A stretch of DNA of 31,977 nucleotides from Lachnospiraceae bacterium (GTDB lineage Bacteria > Bacillota > Clostridia > Lachnospirales > Lachnospiraceae): contig JAPJQL010000040.1 of NCBI GenBank assembly GCA_030825115.1, forward strand, positions 1-31,977, written 5' to 3'. The notes below the pieces were generated by a model. The model worked only from the letters and a program-made list of their open reading frames with translations. It did no database searches and was not told the origin of the DNA. Shown in pieces: positions 8,558-16,055 of this stretch. Within the stretch, counting starts at the first letter, position 1; each line of letters starts with the position of its first letter. The position numbers were made by a program, and so were the translations under genes.

Positions 8558-9427
8558 TTACTCAAACGGCTGTATATAAAAATTCCCCATCACATCACTG
8601 GAGTTGATCACATTCACAAACGTGTCCGGATAATGTTCCCGAATCTGTTTCTTCATTTTTTTCACATCCCTGTCTGAAAGTACCGTATAGATCAGATACT
8701 TTTTCTGCGCCGAATAAGGACCGAATCCTTTTAGGATCGTGCTGCTGTGATTCGTAAGCTCAAACAGGTCGGCAGATACGGCTGCCGGATTATCCGTCAC
8801 AATGAGCAGTGTTTTTTTCTTGTATTTCTTATATAACGTGTTGATGACCTGTGTACTGCAAAACTGAAAAATGATCGAATACAGCGCCTTGTCCATGCCA
8901 AAGATCGCACCGGAGATCAATATGATCACCGCGCTGAATAAGAGCATATAATTAAATGTCGTCACCTTATATTTGGCAGACAGCGACATGGCGATAAAGT
9001 CCGTTCCCCCGCAGCAGGCATTGTTGTTCAGAACCAGGCTTGTCCCCAATCCGTTTATGATCCCTCCAAATACGGAGATCAGCAGGATATCGCCTGTGAT
9101 GGGAATCACCGGCAGCCTGTCAACCAATATGGAAACCGTAAGCAGGCTGACGCAGGAAAGCAGCGTAAACTTCTTTCCCACAAGCCGGTATGCGCAGATT
9201 GCCGGGACCGCATTGAACATTACGTTTAATAGCGTGAACGGAATCCTCACCTGAAAAAAGCTCCAGCCTACCCGCTGGATCAGCTTTGACAGCCCATTGA
9301 ATCCTCCCGGAACCAGATTCCCCTGCTCTACAAACGTGTTGATGTTGACTGCAATCACCGCACTCCCCAACAGAATGCACAGAAGCGAAAAAATATCCCG
9401 CCATTTCTTAGTCTTACTTTCCCCCAT
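8558..9427 (-). CDS. YitT-family membrane protein (DUF161/DUF2179)
   Basis: A 289-residue membrane protein. The start is the ATG at 9425-9427 with AGGAG five bases upstream; a GTG two codons earlier is too close to that site. Hydrophobic segments cover about residues 15-190 and include the family-typical GGFNGLSKLIQ, GLGTSLVLNNNACCGGTDFIAM and ALYSIIFQFCSTQVI. The C-terminal third is the soluble DUF2179 domain, with KGFGPYSAQKKYLIYTVLSDRDV and a final region ending NFYIQPFE. YitT proteins are widespread in Firmicutes and act at the inner membrane; their substrate is not settled. The gene lies between the hybrid kinase and the decayed Bce-type operon, with no sign of belonging to either. Confidence 0.9.
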   Translation of the reverse strand: MGESKTKKWRDIFSLLCILLGSAVIAVNINTFVEQGNLVPGGFNGLSKLIQRVGWSFFQVRIPFTLLNVMFNAVPAICAYRLVGKKFTLLSCVSLLTVSILVDRLPVIPITGDILLISVFGGIINGLGTSLVLNNNACCGGTDFIAMSLSAKYKVTTFNYMLLFSAVIILISGAIFGMDKALYSIIFQFCSTQVINTLYKKYKKKTLLIVTDNPAAVSADLFELTNHSSTILKGFGPYSAQKKYLIYTVLSDRDVKKMKKQIREHYPDTFVNVINSSDVMGNFYIQPFE

Positions 9428-9536
9428 AAGCACTCCTCAGTTCTATCCATTTTTTTCCTGATAATAATCTAATATTAACCCTTTCGGCAGCTTCTGTCCA
9501 TAGAAAAATGCTTTAGTCCGCCTTATTTTGACTGAC

Positions 9537-9945
9537 TTATATCTGGAGAATTCTTCTGCCCCCCAGATACGTCGAGATAAAATAAACTGCAAAGACAGCT
9601 GACACAAAAAGCACGCCAGTGCCTGTCACCGAGATCATGACAAACGGCTCCATTCCTTCAAAATTCCGGAAGACGGCGATTACAGTAACCGCTGAATGGA
9701 CCAGCGCCAGAAGAAACGGAAATCCAAAATATACTTTCAACTGATTCAAAAAAGACTTTCTTCTGGCTTTTTTGGATACCCCCAGCTTTTCCAACAGCTC
9801 ATACCGCTTCACATTATCGGAAGACTGGGACAACTGCTGGAGTCCCAGGACCGCACCGGCGGTGATCAAAAATGTAATCCCAAGATAAAGTCCAAGATAT
9901 GTCACCAAAAGGTTGTCAGCCGTAAGGGAGATCAAAGACTGCCCC
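9537..9945 (-). pseudogene. 3' remnant of Bce-type ABC transporter permease
   Basis: About 135 codons reading QSLISLTADNLLVTYLGLYL, then an Ala-Gly-rich membrane segment, then SSDNVKRYELLEKLGVSKKA and two more membrane segments to the stop. This is the last part of an FtsX/BceB-type permease, which is normally about 650 residues. The linker SDxxxRYxxLxKLG between membrane helices is typical of the family's C-terminal FtsX domain. The N-terminal four fifths, including the large extracytoplasmic domain, are absent. The frame continues a short way upstream only by chance. The fragment directly follows a 23-codon ATPase stub in a different frame, so the permease was cut by a deletion that joined it to the ATPase gene. 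Confidence 0.8.
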
Positions 9946-10008
9946 CATAATGCCGATATATTCTCCACGCTCCACTTCAAAGCTTATATTATTGACTGCC
10001 TTCCATTC
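9940..10008 (-). pseudogene. N-terminal stub of BceA-type ABC ATPase
   Basis: The minus-strand frame encodes 23 residues, EWKAVNNISFEVERGEYIGI followed by MGA. The segment A-V-N-N-I-S-F-x-V-x-x-G-E-x-x-G-I-M-G-A is the run into the Walker A motif of LolD/BceA-type ATPases, which continues SGSGKTT in intact proteins. Here the frame turns into VFDLPYG and a stop immediately after GA. The stub overlaps the end of the kinase frame on one side and the permease remnant on the other, and marks the two deletion joints of a former regulator-kinase-ATPase-permease operon. Confidence 0.75.
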
Positions 10009-10865
10009 GAACCTACAAATCCCTTCTTAAATACTCTCCCCACATCCTCCGGCGGAATTCCAATCCCATTATCTGCAATGGACAGCGTCACCGTTTTATC
10101 CACCCGGACGGCAGAAAACACGATCTCCGGCTTTCGTTTAGCAGAGCGGTATTTTACCGCATTGGAAATGATCTGTCCTATGATAAAATCCATCCACTTG
10201 GAATCGGTGAGCACCACAAAGTCAAGGTCCACAAAGCGGGGCGTCACCTGCTCTGCGATCATAAGCTTTGCATGGCGTTTCACCGCCCCCGTCACAAGCG
10301 TCCTGAGTGAAACCGCCCGGATCGTATAATCCTCCTCAAGGCTGCTGCTCTTGCTGAAAAACAGCATCTGCTCCACAAACCGCTCCAGCTTGTCCATCTC
10401 CTCGGAAAGGCTTCTGGTGATATCATTCCGGTTATTCTCCATGATCAGCCTGGACACCGCAATCGGGGTTTTTATCTCGTGGGCCCATGTCTCCACATAT
10501 TCCTTATAATCCTGCAGCTCCTGCTCATAGGACAGAATCCTGTCATTGATATACTTTTCTTCCCGCTTGAGAAGCTGATACAACAGCCGGCCTTCCTGAA
10601 AAAGAGGCTCTTTCAAAAATTCCGGCAGATATATGATCTCGTCCAAATCCTCCGACATCTCGATAAGCTTGCCATAAAAGCCCCTTCTGGACATATAATC
10701 CTGGATCAGGATAAGAAAAAAGCCTGCGGCGTAAAATCCTTCTACGACACAGAGCACGGCAAATGGCGTGTCGATCAGCCAGAGGAGCCCGCCTCCGGCT
10801 GTAAACACGATAATAAATAGAAAAAAGGAAACCCATCGGTCCTTACAGTAACGCGCAAAATTCAT
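9984..10865 (-). pseudogene. BceS-type sensor histidine kinase, C-terminally truncated
   Basis: A 293-codon frame whose ATG overlaps the regulator's stop as ATGA. Two N-terminal membrane helices (about 11-31 and 34-54) with a very short external loop are the mark of intramembrane-sensing kinases of bacitracin-type modules. The His box is ETWAHEIKTPIAV (His129), the N box lies near Asn235 (QIISNAVKYR), and DNGIGI (265-270) is followed by FKKGFVGSNGR. The frame then ends QSII with a stop. Intact relatives continue after GxNGR with the GxGLGLYL ATP lid and about 30 more residues. The missing G2 box should abolish or cripple ATP binding, so I call it a pseudogene, although translation of the rest is still possible. 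Confidence 0.8.
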
Positions 10866-11527
10866 ACGAAATACCCCTGTCCGCGCTTCGTGGTCAGATA
10901 ATCGGTCAATCCCATATCTGCAAGCTTCTTTCTCAGCCGGTTGATATTGACAGTCAGCGTGCTGTCCTCCACAAACTCCTCCATCTCCCAAAGCTCCCGA
11001 ATCAATTCCTCCCTGGAGACTATGGTCCCTTTGTGGTCGATCAAAAGCTTCAGGATACCCAACTCGTTCCTGGTCAGCTCTGCGCTCTGCTCTCCGCAGA
11101 CTGCTTTGCTTTTTCCCACATCCAGGGTAAGGCCGTTATGGGTCAGCAACAAGCTGTTTTTTTGCCCATGTGTCCGCATGAGCACCGCAGCGATATGGGC
11201 CAGCAGGATATGGACATTATATGGCTTTGTGATAAAATCATCAGCTCCCAGGTTCAGGCTCATCAATTCATCCATATCGCTGTCCGAGCTCGTGACCACG
11301 ATCACCGGGATATCCGAAACCGCCCGCAGGCTCCGGCAGATATAAAAGCCGTCGTGTACAGGCAGGCATAGATCCAACAGCACCAGATCGGGCGCTGCCT
11401 TTATGATCTCATCCACCACCTGCTCAAACCGCTCTTCAAGGATGCATTCATAACCATTCTTTTCCAGGATACTGCACAGTTCTTCTCGCAGCCGCGGTTC
11501 ATCTTCCACTATATAGATCCGTTCCAT
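10862..11527 (-). CDS. OmpR/PhoB-family response regulator, BceR-like
   Basis: A 221-residue regulator starting MERIYIVEDEPRLREELCSI behind AGAAGGAGAAG. The receiver domain (1-115) has the acidic pair after YIVEDE, phospho-acceptor Asp52 in LLDLCLPVHDG, the Thr/Ser at VVTSSD and Lys101 in FITKPY. A winged-helix DNA-binding domain (about 128-221) contains LTRNELGILKLLIDHKG, VDVN-type recognition region STLTVNINRLRKKL and the closing TKRGQGYFV. Such regulators switch on peptide-antibiotic export genes. Its gene overlaps the following kinase by 4 nt. The kinase and transporter genes are broken, so this regulator has probably lost its own signal input. The gene itself looks intact. Confidence 0.93.
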   Translation of the reverse strand: MERIYIVEDEPRLREELCSILEKNGYECILEERFEQVVDEIIKAAPDLVLLDLCLPVHDGFYICRSLRAVSDIPVIVVTSSDSDMDELMSLNLGADDFITKPYNVHILLAHIAAVLMRTHGQKNSLLLTHNGLTLDVGKSKAVCGEQSAELTRNELGILKLLIDHKGTIVSREELIRELWEMEEFVEDSTLTVNINRLRKKLADMGLTDYLTTKRGQGYFV

Positions 11528-11649
11528 CTGTCTTCTCCTTCTGGTTTTCAGTATTATATCACAGGGAAACCATCGTCCGCAATCAAATCCGATGCCACGC
11601 GGTACATGATCCGCTAAGAATCAGGCATACTAATGACGAGGTGATGAAA

Positions 11650-11802
11650 ATGGCATCCTATGTTTCCCCGGAACTCCGGGATAAATTTGAGACGTTGTCC
11701 ATCGATTTAAAAAACCGTATCCTTGAACGCAATGTACGCCTGACAAATCTCCACGACCTGATTCGTGTCCTGGAGGAAATCGTTGCAGAAGGGGAATCCT
11801 GA
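11650..11802 (+). CDS. Small conserved-looking protein, 50 residues
   Basis: This is a plus-strand gene in a minus-strand neighbourhood. The ATG at 11650 follows GACGAGGTG with about six bases of spacing; an ATG two codons earlier sits directly on that site and is less likely. The product starts MASYVSPELRDKFETLSIDL and ends LIRVLEEIVAEGES. It is soluble, charged and predicted helical, with no cysteines or signal peptide. The clean ribosome site, the amphipathic pattern and the terminator hairpin just downstream support a real gene. I recall similar short proteins in other Lachnospiraceae but know no function. Confidence 0.65.
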   Translation: MASYVSPELRDKFETLSIDLKNRILERNVRLTNLHDLIRVLEEIVAEGES

Positions 11803-11846
11803 TTCTCGCTGCAGTCCAGGGCGTCCTGCCAAAGAGGTATACGAAC

Positions 11847-11872
11847 AACGGCGGTTCCATCGAACCGCCGTT
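11847..11872. terminator. Bidirectional terminator hairpin
   Basis: A perfect 11-bp stem, AACGGCGGTTC / GAACCGCCGTT, closes a CATC loop between the convergent small plus-strand gene and ilvE. Only short T-rich stretches follow on either strand, so it is a moderate terminator by composition, but placement between convergent stops is what one expects. Confidence 0.75.
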
Positions 11873-11883
11873 ACCATCATTCT

Positions 11884-12909
11884 TTATACAATCTTTCGGA
11901 TCCAGCCTTCCGGCGCCTCCACAGTACCCATCTGAATCCCGGTCAATGTCTCATAAAGCTTTTTCGTAACCGGTCCCATCGCTTCCATACCGCTCGGGAA
12001 GCAGATTTCTTTGCCATGATCCACGATCCTGCCAACCGGAGAGATCACTGCTGCCGTGCCGCACAGACCGCACTCTGCAAAATCAGCCAGCTCGGTCAGT
12101 TTCACCGGGCGCTCGGTTACTTTCAGTCCCAGATAGTGCTCTGCTACATGCACGAGAGAACGTCTTGTGATCGACGGCAGGATGGAATCCGACTTCGGAG
12201 TTACAATCTCCCCGTCTTTCGTTACAAACAGGAAATTCGCACCGCCCGTCTCCTCCACAAAACTTCTGGTAGCCGGGTCTACGAATACGTTCTCGTCATA
12301 TCCGGCCGCATGTGCGACCATCGAAGCATGCAGGCTCATCGCATAGTTAAGCCCTGCCTTCACATGCCCCGTACCATGGGGCGCCGCACGGTCAAAATCA
12401 CTGACGCATAAGCTCAATGGCTTTGCCCCGCTTTTAAAATACGGACCTACCGGAGTTCCGAATACCCGGAACTGATATTCATCCGACGGTTTTACGCCGA
12501 TCACCGGACCTGACGCAAACATATAAGGCCTCAGATACAAAGTCGCGCCGCTGCCATAGGGAGGAACCCATGCCGCGTTCGCTTTTACCACTTCATCAAT
12601 AGCTTCAAGGAATCTCTCCTTCGGGAACGGAGGCATCTCCAGCCTGGCAGCTGAATCTACCATACGCTCTGCATTCAAGTCCGGACGGAAGGTGACAATA
12701 CTGCCATCCTCCGTGGTATAAGCTTTTAATCCTTCAAAGCACTCCTGGCAGTACTGGAGAATTCCCGCGCACTCATTGATCACAACGTTCGGATTAGAGG
12801 TCAGCCCCCCTTCATCCCACTTTCCATCTTTATAATTAGCAACGTATCGTTTGTCCGTCGGCCGATAACAAAATCCGATATTACTCCAGTCCAGATTCTT
12901 CTTCTCCAT
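11884..12909 (-). CDS. ilvE: Branched-chain amino acid aminotransferase
   Basis: A 341-residue fold-type IV PLP enzyme that transfers amino groups between glutamate and the keto acids of leucine, isoleucine and valine in the cytoplasm. I start it at the ATG at 12907-12909, with GGAGG eight bases upstream; the in-frame ATG five codons earlier is itself part of that ribosome site. Family features include CFEGLKAY, the RPDLNAERM segment, YLRPYMFA, the GHVKAGLNYAMSLHA block with the PLP-binding lysine (about Lys184), EETGGANFLFV and the late ECGLCGTAAVISPVG. These mark the BcaT-type (eukaryote-like, about 340-residue) group. It appears monocistronic, with a terminator downstream and about 140 bases of intergenic DNA upstream. 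No T-box or leader peptide is evident there. Confidence 0.95.
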   Translation of the reverse strand: MEKKNLDWSNIGFCYRPTDKRYVANYKDGKWDEGGLTSNPNVVINECAGILQYCQECFEGLKAYTTEDGSIVTFRPDLNAERMVDSAARLEMPPFPKERFLEAIDEVVKANAAWVPPYGSGATLYLRPYMFASGPVIGVKPSDEYQFRVFGTPVGPYFKSGAKPLSLCVSDFDRAAPHGTGHVKAGLNYAMSLHASMVAHAAGYDENVFVDPATRSFVEETGGANFLFVTKDGEIVTPKSDSILPSITRRSLVHVAEHYLGLKVTERPVKLTELADFAECGLCGTAAVISPVGRIVDHGKEICFPSGMEAMGPVTKKLYETLTGIQMGTVEAPEGWIRKIV

Positions 12910-13047
12910 AACTGTTTCCTCCATTCCTGAATCTCATTGTATTTTGAACACAATTATAATCTCATTGGTATGTAAAATCAATGGTACTTTATAAATTTCC
13001 CTATACCATTGATGCATATCAGCCATAACCTCAGAACAGGAAAAACA

Positions 13048-13512
13048 TCAGCGGAATTTCTCCTTAAACTCCCGCTCCACTTCCCGCTTCTGGTCCTTCT
13101 TTGCAATATCCTGCCGCTTGTCATAGAGCTTCTTGCCCCGCGCCAGCCCAATCTCCATCTTTGCAAGGCTGCCCTTAAAATAGACCTGGAGCGGCACCAG
13201 CGTATATCCTTTTTCCCTGATCTTCCCTTCCAGCTTGTCGATTTCTGAGCGATGCAAAAGAAGCTTCTTGGTGCGCAGCGGGTCCTTGTTGAAAATATTG
13301 CCTTTCTCATACGGGTTCACATGCATGCCATAGGCAAACACCTCCCCCTTTTCAATCTTAATAAACGCTTCCTTGATGCTGCATTTTCCCATCCGGAGTG
13401 ATTTTACCTCCGTTCCAAACAGTTCGATGCCGCACTCAAATTTTTCATCGATAAAATAGTCGTGGTATGCCTTCTTATTGTTGGCAACTAATTTAAAATT
13501 ATCCTTCCCCAT
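13048..13512 (-). CDS. smpB: SsrA-binding protein SmpB
   Basis: A 154-residue tmRNA-binding protein required for trans-translation on stalled ribosomes. It starts MGKDNFKLVANNKKAYHDYF behind GGAGG. Diagnostic segments are the early NKKAYHDYFI, GIELFGTEVKSLR, the MHVNPYEKGN loop, RKLLLHR-type RTKKLLLHRSEI, GYTLVPLQVYFKG and the basic C-terminal tail (KLYDKRQDIAKKDQKREVER) that folds in the decoding centre. The start is only 5 bases after the rnr stop, so the two are surely co-transcribed. This fits the known collaboration of RNase R and SmpB-tmRNA in clearing non-stop mRNA. No tmRNA gene is visible in the short gap downstream. Confidence 0.97.
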   Translation of the reverse strand: MGKDNFKLVANNKKAYHDYFIDEKFECGIELFGTEVKSLRMGKCSIKEAFIKIEKGEVFAYGMHVNPYEKGNIFNKDPLRTKKLLLHRSEIDKLEGKIREKGYTLVPLQVYFKGSLAKMEIGLARGKKLYDKRQDIAKKDQKREVEREFKEKFR

Positions 13513-13517
13513 CTCTT

Positions 13518-15644
13518 TTAATCCTCCGCCGGAATAAAGTCAATCGTCTTTGAAAGCCTGTCCGTACCGGTCACCTGGACGGCGATCTTCTGCCCCAGTT
13601 TATATACCCGGCCGCCTGTCTCGCCGCGAAGTTCCATAAGCGCCTCGTCAAAAAGATAATAATCATCCTGGAGTTCATTTACACGCACAAGTCCCTCCAC
13701 TGTGTTCGGGAGTTCCACATAAAATCCCCAGGCGGTGACGCCGGATATGACGCTTTCAAACACTTCCCCAATCCGTTTTTCCATATATTCGCATTTTTTC
13801 AGTTTTATGGTCTCCCGCTCCGCTTCTTCCGCCCGCCGCTCCATCATGGAACACTGGGTCGTCACACCCGGGAGAATCTTATCATAATGGGCAATCTGCT
13901 TTTCTGTCAAGCCGCCCCGGAGATTTTCTTTGATAATACGGTGGATCTGCAGATCCGGGTAACGGCGGATCGGGGATGTGAAATGAGTATAATACTTCGC
14001 CGCAAGCCCAAAATGCCCCGCGCAGACCGGCATATATTTGGCCTGCTTCATGGAACGCAGGGTCAGGCGGCTGATCAGAGCCTCCTCTTCACTTCCCTCG
14101 ATCTTGTCAAGCAGCTTTTGAAGCTCCTTCGGGTGCACTTCCCCCTGCTGGGTCCTGATCGTATATCCGAAGTTATTGATAAACGTCCCCAGCCGTTTCA
14201 TCTTTTCCGGGTCCGGGTTGTCATGGGTCCGGTAGACAAAGGGCAGCTCCTGCCAGAAATAGTCCTCCGCGATCGTCTCATTCGCCATCAGCATGAAATC
14301 CTCAATGATCTTCGTAGCCGCATTCCGCTCGTAAGGCTTAATCTCCACCGGCTTTCCCTTTTCATCCAGGATCACCTTCGTCTCCGGAAAATCAAAATCG
14401 ATCGAGCCGCGCTGCCTTCTCTTTTCCCGCAGGATATCGGCAAGCTCCTTCATCAGATCAAACATTTCCACAAAGCCGGCATATTCCTCCATGACGGCTT
14501 CGTCCCGGTCCGTCACGATGGCATTGACCGCGGTATATGTCATCCTCCGGTCCACATGGATGACCGTCTCCGCCACCTCGTGTCCCAGCACCCTTCCCTG
14601 ATGGTCGATCTCCATGATGCAGCTGAGCGCAAGACGGTCTGTCCCCGCATTCAGGGAGCAGATTCCGTTGGACAGCCTGTGCGGCAGCATGGGAATGACC
14701 CGGTCTACCAGATACACGCTGGTACCGCGGCGCAGCGCCTCCTCATCCAGCGGGCTCTTCTCTGTCACATAATGGGTCACATCCGCAATGTGCACACCCA
14801 GCCGATATCCATAATCCTCCCGGCTGATCGTGATCGCATCATCCAGGTCTTTGGCATCCTCGCCATCGATGGTCACCGTCTGCCAGTCCCGGATGTCTTT
14901 TCTGCCTGCCATCTCTTCTTTTGCCACTTCGTCCGGCATCCGGCTTACCTGCTCCATCACCTCCGGCGGGTAATCCTCCGGCAGACCGTAAGCTTTTACG
15001 ATCGACAAAATGTCCGTGCCCGGGTCGTTCACATGACCGATGATCTCCGTCACCACGCCTTCCGGCTTTTTGTGCTCTCCGCCAAAATCCGTTATCCGCA
15101 CCACGACCTTATGTCCGGTCACCGCACCCATGTCTTTCCCCTGAGGAATAAAGACGTCTTTTCCGATCTTCTGGTTGTCTGGCATCACAAAACCGAAGTT
15201 TTTATTCTTCTGGTAATATCCGATCACCGTCTGGTTCGCATGTTCCACCACCCTGGTCACTACACCTTCCGGACGTTTTCCACGGCCGGAAGGTCCCATC
15301 ACGATCTGCACCTTGTCGCCATGTAGCGCCCCATTTGTCTTATCGCCGGGAATAAAGATATCCTGCTCCTGCCCCTCGATCGTCACAAAACCGAATCCCC
15401 TCGCATTGCCGGTGAACGTACCGACGAAAGATACGATCTCAGGCTTTCCGTATTTGCCCCGTCTGGTGACGCCCACCTTGCCTTCCGCCACCAGCGCATC
15501 CATCACTTCCTGCAGTTCGCCCCTCTGCTCTTTGGGAATCCCAAGGAGCATCGCCAGCTCCTTCAGCTTCATCGGCACATAAGTCGGGTCCTCGATGAGA
15601 GCAAGCATCCCTTCTTTTCTCTGTTTCATCAATAATTCTGTCAT
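13518..15644 (-). CDS. rnr: Ribonuclease R
   Basis: A 708-residue processive 3'-5' exoribonuclease of the RNB/VacB family, active on structured and non-stop mRNA. It starts MTELLMKQRKEGMLALIEDP with AAGGAG four bases upstream. Domain order: N-terminal winged-helix-like region (about 1-60); cold-shock-type OB folds with GTFTGNARGFGFVTIEG and QKNKNFGFVMPDN; the RNB catalytic core from about residue 245, with TIDGEDAKDLDDAI supplying the metal-binding aspartates and HFTSPIRRYPDLQIHR near its end; and a C-terminal S1 domain (about 625-705) with GVTAWGFYVELPN. It lies in the Gram-positive order secG-rnr-smpB, and a hairpin terminator separates it from secG. Confidence 0.97.
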   Translation of the reverse strand: MTELLMKQRKEGMLALIEDPTYVPMKLKELAMLLGIPKEQRGELQEVMDALVAEGKVGVTRRGKYGKPEIVSFVGTFTGNARGFGFVTIEGQEQDIFIPGDKTNGALHGDKVQIVMGPSGRGKRPEGVVTRVVEHANQTVIGYYQKNKNFGFVMPDNQKIGKDVFIPQGKDMGAVTGHKVVVRITDFGGEHKKPEGVVTEIIGHVNDPGTDILSIVKAYGLPEDYPPEVMEQVSRMPDEVAKEEMAGRKDIRDWQTVTIDGEDAKDLDDAITISREDYGYRLGVHIADVTHYVTEKSPLDEEALRRGTSVYLVDRVIPMLPHRLSNGICSLNAGTDRLALSCIMEIDHQGRVLGHEVAETVIHVDRRMTYTAVNAIVTDRDEAVMEEYAGFVEMFDLMKELADILREKRRQRGSIDFDFPETKVILDEKGKPVEIKPYERNAATKIIEDFMLMANETIAEDYFWQELPFVYRTHDNPDPEKMKRLGTFINNFGYTIRTQQGEVHPKELQKLLDKIEGSEEEALISRLTLRSMKQAKYMPVCAGHFGLAAKYYTHFTSPIRRYPDLQIHRIIKENLRGGLTEKQIAHYDKILPGVTTQCSMMERRAEEAERETIKLKKCEYMEKRIGEVFESVISGVTAWGFYVELPNTVEGLVRVNELQDDYYLFDEALMELRGETGGRVYKLGQKIAVQVTGTDRLSKTIDFIPAED

Positions 15645-15690
15645 AATTCTCCTTAAATTCTATAAAAGTCCACCGGATGCGGTGAACTTA

Positions 15691-15719
15691 AAAAGCACCC
15701 TTGTTCCCAAGAGTGCTTT
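15691..15719 (-). terminator. Terminator between secG and rnr
   Basis: On the minus strand AAAGCAC-T-CTTG pairs with CAAG-G-GTGCTTT around a short loop, followed by TTTTTAAG. This is a short intrinsic terminator or attenuator immediately after secG; rnr would then depend on read-through or an unrecognised promoter. Confidence 0.7.
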
Positions 15720-15723
15720 AATC

Positions 15724-15951
15724 TTACAGTACGTTTAATACAAGCGCAAGCAATAAAAACGCAATTGCCGCAAACTTTGTGAACTTCTCCAGGTTTCCTT
15801 CCATGGAACGGCTTTTGTTCTTGCCCCAGTAGGTCTCTGCCATACCGCCGATGGAGCCCAGCCCTGCGGACTTGCCTTCCTGAAGTAGTACAATGACTGA
15901 TAAAGCCACACATATAAGAACGAAAATCACGGATAAAATCATTTTCAGCAT
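15724..15951 (-). CDS. secG: Preprotein translocase subunit SecG
   Basis: A 75-residue membrane protein, the small accessory subunit of the SecYEG channel. It has two hydrophobic helices (about residues 3-23 and 56-75) joined by the cytoplasmic loop VLLQEGKSAGLGSIGGMAET, in which Q-E-G-K-x-x-G-L-x-x-I-x-G is the family signature, followed by YWGKNKSRSMEGNLEKFTK. Length and topology are normal. The start follows TAGGAGGTGTAAACAGG. It lies downstream of eno with its own promoter, and a terminator follows it. Confidence 0.95.
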   Translation of the reverse strand: MLKMILSVIFVLICVALSVIVLLQEGKSAGLGSIGGMAETYWGKNKSRSMEGNLEKFTKFAAIAFLLLALVLNVL

Positions 15952-15984
15952 CCTGTTTACACCTCCTAATAGTCAAACACAGTG

Positions 15985-16013
15985 ATTTTATCACAGAATG
16001 CCGGAAAATACAA
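15985..16013 (-). promoter_or_regulatory. secG promoter
   Basis: On the minus strand, TTGTAT (16008-16013) and TAAAAT (15985-15990) are separated by exactly 17 nt, between the eno stop and the secG start. This gives secG (and by read-through rnr-smpB) a promoter independent of eno. Confidence 0.6.
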
Positions 16014-16055
16014 CTGTTTTGGAGAAAATTGTCCCAAAACCGTCCAAAAAAACCG

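Noticed and set aside
12910..13047. Possible tmRNA gene next to smpB
   Set aside because: The gap is only about 140 bases and shows no tRNA-like end or tag-peptide frame; tmRNA needs over 300 nt.
13887..15326. 479-codon plus-strand open frame opposite rnr
   Set aside because: It lies wholly antisense to conserved RNase R, has no ribosome site and reads as His/Arg/Leu-rich shadow sequence caused by codon bias.
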